Shown piece after piece: positions 41,924 through 44,875 of a stretch of DNA of 44,875 bases. Each line of letters opens with the position of its first letter. The first letter of the stretch is position 1. The notes under the pieces were generated by a model that made no database searches, was not told the DNA's origin, and saw nothing but the letters and a program-made list of their open reading frames with translations. The position numbers and the translations under genes are program-made. The DNA comes from Hyphomicrobiales bacterium (GTDB taxonomy: Bacteria; Pseudomonadota; Alphaproteobacteria; JAPOUT01), in the NCBI GenBank assembly GCA_026708545.1, contig JAPOUT010000071.1, forward strand, positions 1 through 44,875, written 5' to 3'.

Positions 41924-42775
41924 TTAGCGCACCGGCATATTATCGATCAACCGCACGCTTCCCAGCCGCACCGCCGCCAGAAGCCTCGCCTGTCCGCCGC
42001 CGGACGCCAGCGTTTTCACTGCATCGAAATTTTCCCCGTCGCGCAGTTCGAGGTAACCGACCTTGTCGAATCCTTCCTGCAACAGGCGGCTTTTTCCCCG
42101 TGCCAGAACCTCGGCAATTCTTTCCCCTGCAGAAATCTCTTCGCCGGTCTCGCGCAGGACAACATTCAATCGCCGCGCGACCTCGGTCTGTTCTTTGGAC
42201 AAATACGCGTTGCGCGAGGAGAGCGCCAATCCGAACTCGTCGCGCACAACGGGGCAGGAAAGAATCCGCACCGGAATGTCGAGGTCGCGCACGAGTTGCC
42301 GCACGACCAGGAGCTGCTGGAAATCCTTCTCTCCGAAGACGGCGCTGTCGGGCGCGCACTGGAGCAGGAGTTTCGCTACCACGGTTGCGACTCCGACGAA
42401 GAATCCGGGGCGCTCGTTCGCTTCCAGCCCCTCGCCTGCGCCGCCGACCTCAATGCGCGTGGCAAATCCTTCGCCGTATATTTCTCCGGTATTGGGCGCG
42501 AAGAGAATGTGTCCGCCGCGCGCTTCAACGGCGCTGATGTCGCTTTCGAGGCTGCGGGGATATTGTCGGAAGTCTTCGTTTGGTGCGAACTGCATGGGGT
42601 TGACGAAGGCGCTGACGACAACGCGCTCGGCGTTCGCTTTTGCGATGTCTATGAGCGCGAGGTGTCCCTCGTGCAGCGCGCCCATGGTCGGCACGAGGGC
42701 GACGGACGAATTTTCGCCGCGCCACCGGGCGACGTGCTGTCGCAATGTTGCAATGTCGCGCACGAGGGTTGTCAT
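41924..42775 (-). CDS. panC: pantothenate synthetase (pantoate--beta-alanine ligase)
   Basis: A 283-residue enzyme that joins pantoate and beta-alanine with ATP, the last step of pantothenate synthesis and so of CoA supply. It has 'VPTMGALHEGHLALI' with the nucleotide-binding HxGH, 'VVVSAFVNPMQFAPNEDFRQYPR', 'FFVGVATVVAKLLL', 'VFGEKDFQQLLVVRQLVRDLD' and 'ALSSRNAYLS' (the KMSKS-like loop). Its ATG directly abuts the stop of the acetoacetyl-CoA synthetase gene (TAA-ATG), so they share a message. panB is not in the window. Pairing with a CoA-using ligase fits CoA metabolism but may be incidental. Confidence 0.96.
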   Translation of the reverse strand: MTTLVRDIATLRQHVARWRGENSSVALVPTMGALHEGHLALIDIAKANAERVVVSAFVNPMQFAPNEDFRQYPRSLESDISAVEARGGHILFAPNTGEIYGEGFATRIEVGGAGEGLEANERPGFFVGVATVVAKLLLQCAPDSAVFGEKDFQQLLVVRQLVRDLDIPVRILSCPVVRDEFGLALSSRNAYLSKEQTEVARRLNVVLRETGEEISAGERIAEVLARGKSRLLQEGFDKVGYLELRDGENFDAVKTLASGGGQARLLAAVRLGSVRLIDNMPVR

Positions 42776-44791
42776 TTATTCCTGCGAGAGTTGCGGAAGG
42801 TTTGCAAAGGCGTCAAGGGCTTCGGGGTTTGCGAGGGCGCCGCGGTTTTTAACTTCTCTGTTGTGGATGATGTCGCGCACGGCGAGTTCGGTGATTTTGC
42901 CGGATTTGGTTCTCGGGATGTCGTTGACCTGGATAACGATCGCAGGTGCGAAGCGGGGGTTGAGTTCTTGCGCGACGGTTTTGCGGATGCGTTGCCGCAA
43001 GGCGTCGTCGAGTGTTTTGCCTTCCGCCATCCGCACGAAGAGGATGATGCGCGCGTCGCCTTTCCATTCTTGCGCGACGGCAACGGCCTCCGTGATTGCG
43101 TCAATGCGCTCGACGACGGCGTAGAGTTCGGCGGTTCCGACCCGTATGCCCGCAATGTTGAGCAACGCGTCGGAACGTCCGAAGATGACAATGCCGTCGC
43201 GTTCGGTGAAGGCGGCGAAGTCGCCGTGCCGCCAGATGCCGGGGAAGTGGTCGAAGTAGGCGGCGCGGTAGCGGCTGTCGCCGGGGTCGTTCCAGAATCC
43301 GACGGGCATGGTGGGGAAGGGCCGGACGCAAACGAGTTCACCCTTTTCGCGTTCGAGGGGCTTTCCTTCGGGCGACCACATTTCCACGGCCATGCCGAGT
43401 CCCTTGCATTGGATTTCTCCCGACCACACCGGCGCGTCGGGATTGCCGAGAACGAAACAAGAGATTAATTCGGTGCCGCCGGAGATGGATGCCAGATGAA
43501 CGTCGGCTTTGATGGTTTCATAAACATAATTGAAATGGTCGTCGAGTAAAGGCGAGCCCGCCGACAAGATGCAGCGCAATGCGTTCAGGTCGCGGGTTTT
43601 GTTCGGCGCAAGTTTGTCGTTGCGCATGGCATCCAGGAGTTTCGGCGAGACTCCCAGATGCGTTGTGCGTGCATCGGCGGCGTAGTCGAGAAGCGTTGCG
43701 CTGTCGGGATAGAGGGGTGACCCCTCGAACAATTGTATCTGCGCGCCGGATGCCAGCGACGAGATCATCCAGTTCCACATCATCCAGCTGCAGGTCGTGA
43801 AGTAGCACATGGAGTCGCCGGGCTTGAGGTCGCAGTGAAGCTGGTGTTCTTTCAGATGCTGGAGGAGAACTCCGCCGGCCCGGTGGATCATGCATTTTGG
43901 CGCGCCGGTGGTTCCGCTCGAAAAGACGATATAGAGGGGATGGTCGAAGGGAAGCGGTTCAAAACGAAGCGGCGGCGTTTTTGTTTCGTTGTCGGGCGAG
44001 ACGATTTTGCTGAAACATTGCGCCCGGGGCAACTGCATTGCCCAGTCGTAGGCGGATGTGTTCGAGGTGGCCGGTTGGATCCAAAGACGGGTTTCGGAGG
44101 GAAGGCTTTCCAACACCTGTTTCAGTTTTTCTGCTTGCGGGAAGTACTTGCCGTTGTATCTGCATGCATCGGCCGCGACGAGAAGTTTCGGCTCGATTTG
44201 AGAGAAACGATCGAGGATTCCCCGCGCGCCGTAATCGGGCGAGCAGGACGAAAAGATTGCACCAACGCTTGCGGACGCGAGTGCCAGGATGACGCTTGCC
44301 GGCATGTTCGGAAGGATTGCCGCGACGCGATCCCCTTTTTTGACGCCGATGTCCCGCAGCGCTTTCTGCGTGAAAGCGACTCGGCGCGTTAATTCGCCCC
44401 AAGTGAGAAAGGAGTCTTCACCGTTGTCGATGCATTCTTCGTCGCGAAAGCGAATGGCAATGTCTTTCTCCCTGCCGATGCCGTGACGCAACAGGTTTTC
44501 GGCGAAGTTTAAATGCGCATCGGCAAAGAATCGTCCTTGCAGCATGGAGTCTCCCGCGACGAAGAAGGGAGGCTTGCCCTTGTCGCCGAGGACGCCGCAG
44601 AAATCCCAGACCAATTCCCAAAAGGCTCCGGGCTCTCGAAGCGACCAGTCGTGGAGCGCCGGATAGTAGGCGGCGGTGTCAATGTCGGCAGAGGTTACCG
44701 CCGCGCCGCACTCCCCGGCACGGGTGGCGAAGCGGCGCAATGCGCCTGCCGTTCGGCGGTCGGAGGAAGGAGTCCAGAGCGGGTGAGACAT
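42776..44791 (-). CDS. acetoacetyl-CoA synthetase (acetoacetate--CoA ligase)
   Basis: A 671-residue AMP-forming ligase. It has the N-terminal ACAS domain with 'HLNFAENLLR', the AMP signature 'YIVFSSGTTGAPKCMIH', 'TTCSWMMWNWMISSLASGAQIQLFEGSPLYP' (a stretch typical of acetoacetate ligases), 'SISGGTELISCFVLGNP', 'WRHGDFAAFTERDGIVIFGRSDALLNIAGIRVGTAELY', and the catalytic Lys in 'IPRTKSGKITELAVR'. It activates acetoacetate to acetoacetyl-CoA. BKACE cleavage of dehydrocarnitine would yield acetoacetyl-CoA, so the two loci may meet in acetoacetate metabolism. Its -10 lies 6 nt before the ATG, and no ribosome-binding site is seen. Confidence 0.93.
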   Translation of the reverse strand: MSHPLWTPSSDRRTAGALRRFATRAGECGAAVTSADIDTAAYYPALHDWSLREPGAFWELVWDFCGVLGDKGKPPFFVAGDSMLQGRFFADAHLNFAENLLRHGIGREKDIAIRFRDEECIDNGEDSFLTWGELTRRVAFTQKALRDIGVKKGDRVAAILPNMPASVILALASASVGAIFSSCSPDYGARGILDRFSQIEPKLLVAADACRYNGKYFPQAEKLKQVLESLPSETRLWIQPATSNTSAYDWAMQLPRAQCFSKIVSPDNETKTPPLRFEPLPFDHPLYIVFSSGTTGAPKCMIHRAGGVLLQHLKEHQLHCDLKPGDSMCYFTTCSWMMWNWMISSLASGAQIQLFEGSPLYPDSATLLDYAADARTTHLGVSPKLLDAMRNDKLAPNKTRDLNALRCILSAGSPLLDDHFNYVYETIKADVHLASISGGTELISCFVLGNPDAPVWSGEIQCKGLGMAVEMWSPEGKPLEREKGELVCVRPFPTMPVGFWNDPGDSRYRAAYFDHFPGIWRHGDFAAFTERDGIVIFGRSDALLNIAGIRVGTAELYAVVERIDAITEAVAVAQEWKGDARIILFVRMAEGKTLDDALRQRIRKTVAQELNPRFAPAIVIQVNDIPRTKSGKITELAVRDIIHNREVKNRGALANPEALDAFANLPQLSQE

Positions 44792-44797
44792 GGGGGA

Positions 44798-44806
44798 AGT
44801 ATACCA
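44798..44806 (-). promoter_or_regulatory. extended -10 of leaderless acetoacetyl-CoA synthetase promoter
   Basis: On the minus strand, TGGTATACT (extended -10, TG-N-TATACT) is followed by TCCCCC and the ATG. The -35 is poor, which an extended -10 can offset. The remaining 70 bp to the window edge show no recognised gene. Confidence 0.45.
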
Positions 44807-44875
44807 GCAGAATCCCGTCGGTGCTCTTGGATATTTCCCTTCAGCGCGTCCCTATGCGTTCGTGGTTTTGTCGGA

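Noticed and set aside
41708-43468. 586-codon plus-strand ORF
   Set aside because: It is antisense to panC and the acetoacetyl-CoA synthetase, both unambiguous genes.

Overview
The window reads as chromosomal DNA of an alphaproteobacterium with fairly high GC. The evidence is a complete CtrA response regulator, the alphaproteobacterial families DUF4167 and DUF1489, a purC-purS-purQ-purL-bolA-grxD run, and an amidase-PBP1A-prfB run. A Gram-negative envelope is shown by a trimeric autotransporter and periplasmic peptidoglycan enzymes. I cannot place it below class. No rRNA, tRNA, CRISPR array or transposase was recognised.

Layout. 1-1316: 3' end of a large Calx-beta-like repeat protein. 1398-2323: a two-gene module, a PD-(D/E)XK-type nuclease candidate and a small conserved protein. 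2348-6875 (minus): grxD, bolA, purL, purQ, purS, purC, with a good promoter before purC. 7055-7619: rpmI-rplT. 7706-12424 (minus): a 1572-aa trimeric autotransporter adhesin lying between rplT and pheS, in a locus that is usually a continuous translation operon. 12793-16286: pheS-pheT. 16290-17003 (minus): ctrA, with a 482-bp regulatory region shared with yajQ.

17981-24972 (minus): a CoA-thioester catabolic set made of a BKACE-family cleavage enzyme, an acyl-CoA dehydrogenase, an NDP-forming CoA ligase and a CaiD-like hydratase. Together they suggest carnitine/gamma-butyrobetaine-type degradation. The set is split by an AT-rich three-gene cassette (22026-24033) encoding a two-helix membrane protein, an ImmA/IrrE metallopeptidase and a T4-beta-like protein. 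This is the best candidate for an undescribed, possibly defensive or toxin-antitoxin-like, system in the window. clpB lies upstream of the BKACE gene, and a MOSC-domain gene is divergent from clpB.

28417-32355 (minus): DUF4167, prmC, prfA, ispG. 32441-37398 (plus): amidase, PBP1A and prfB, with prfB needing the classic +1 programmed frameshift. 37395-39318 (minus): bactofilin and an M23 peptidase, so the cell-wall genes flank prfB on both sides. 39355-41092: an accessory stretch with a few very small genes. 41093-41907: a RidA-family gene and DUF1489. 41924-44791 (minus): panC and acetoacetyl-CoA synthetase.

A recurring regulatory pattern is a -10-like hexamer ending exactly 6 nt before the ATG, seen at pheS, ridA and acetoacetyl-CoA synthetase and, more weakly, clpB. 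It suggests leaderless mRNAs. Motif, start-site and promoter calls were made by eye; family assignments come from recognising conserved motifs, not from a search.
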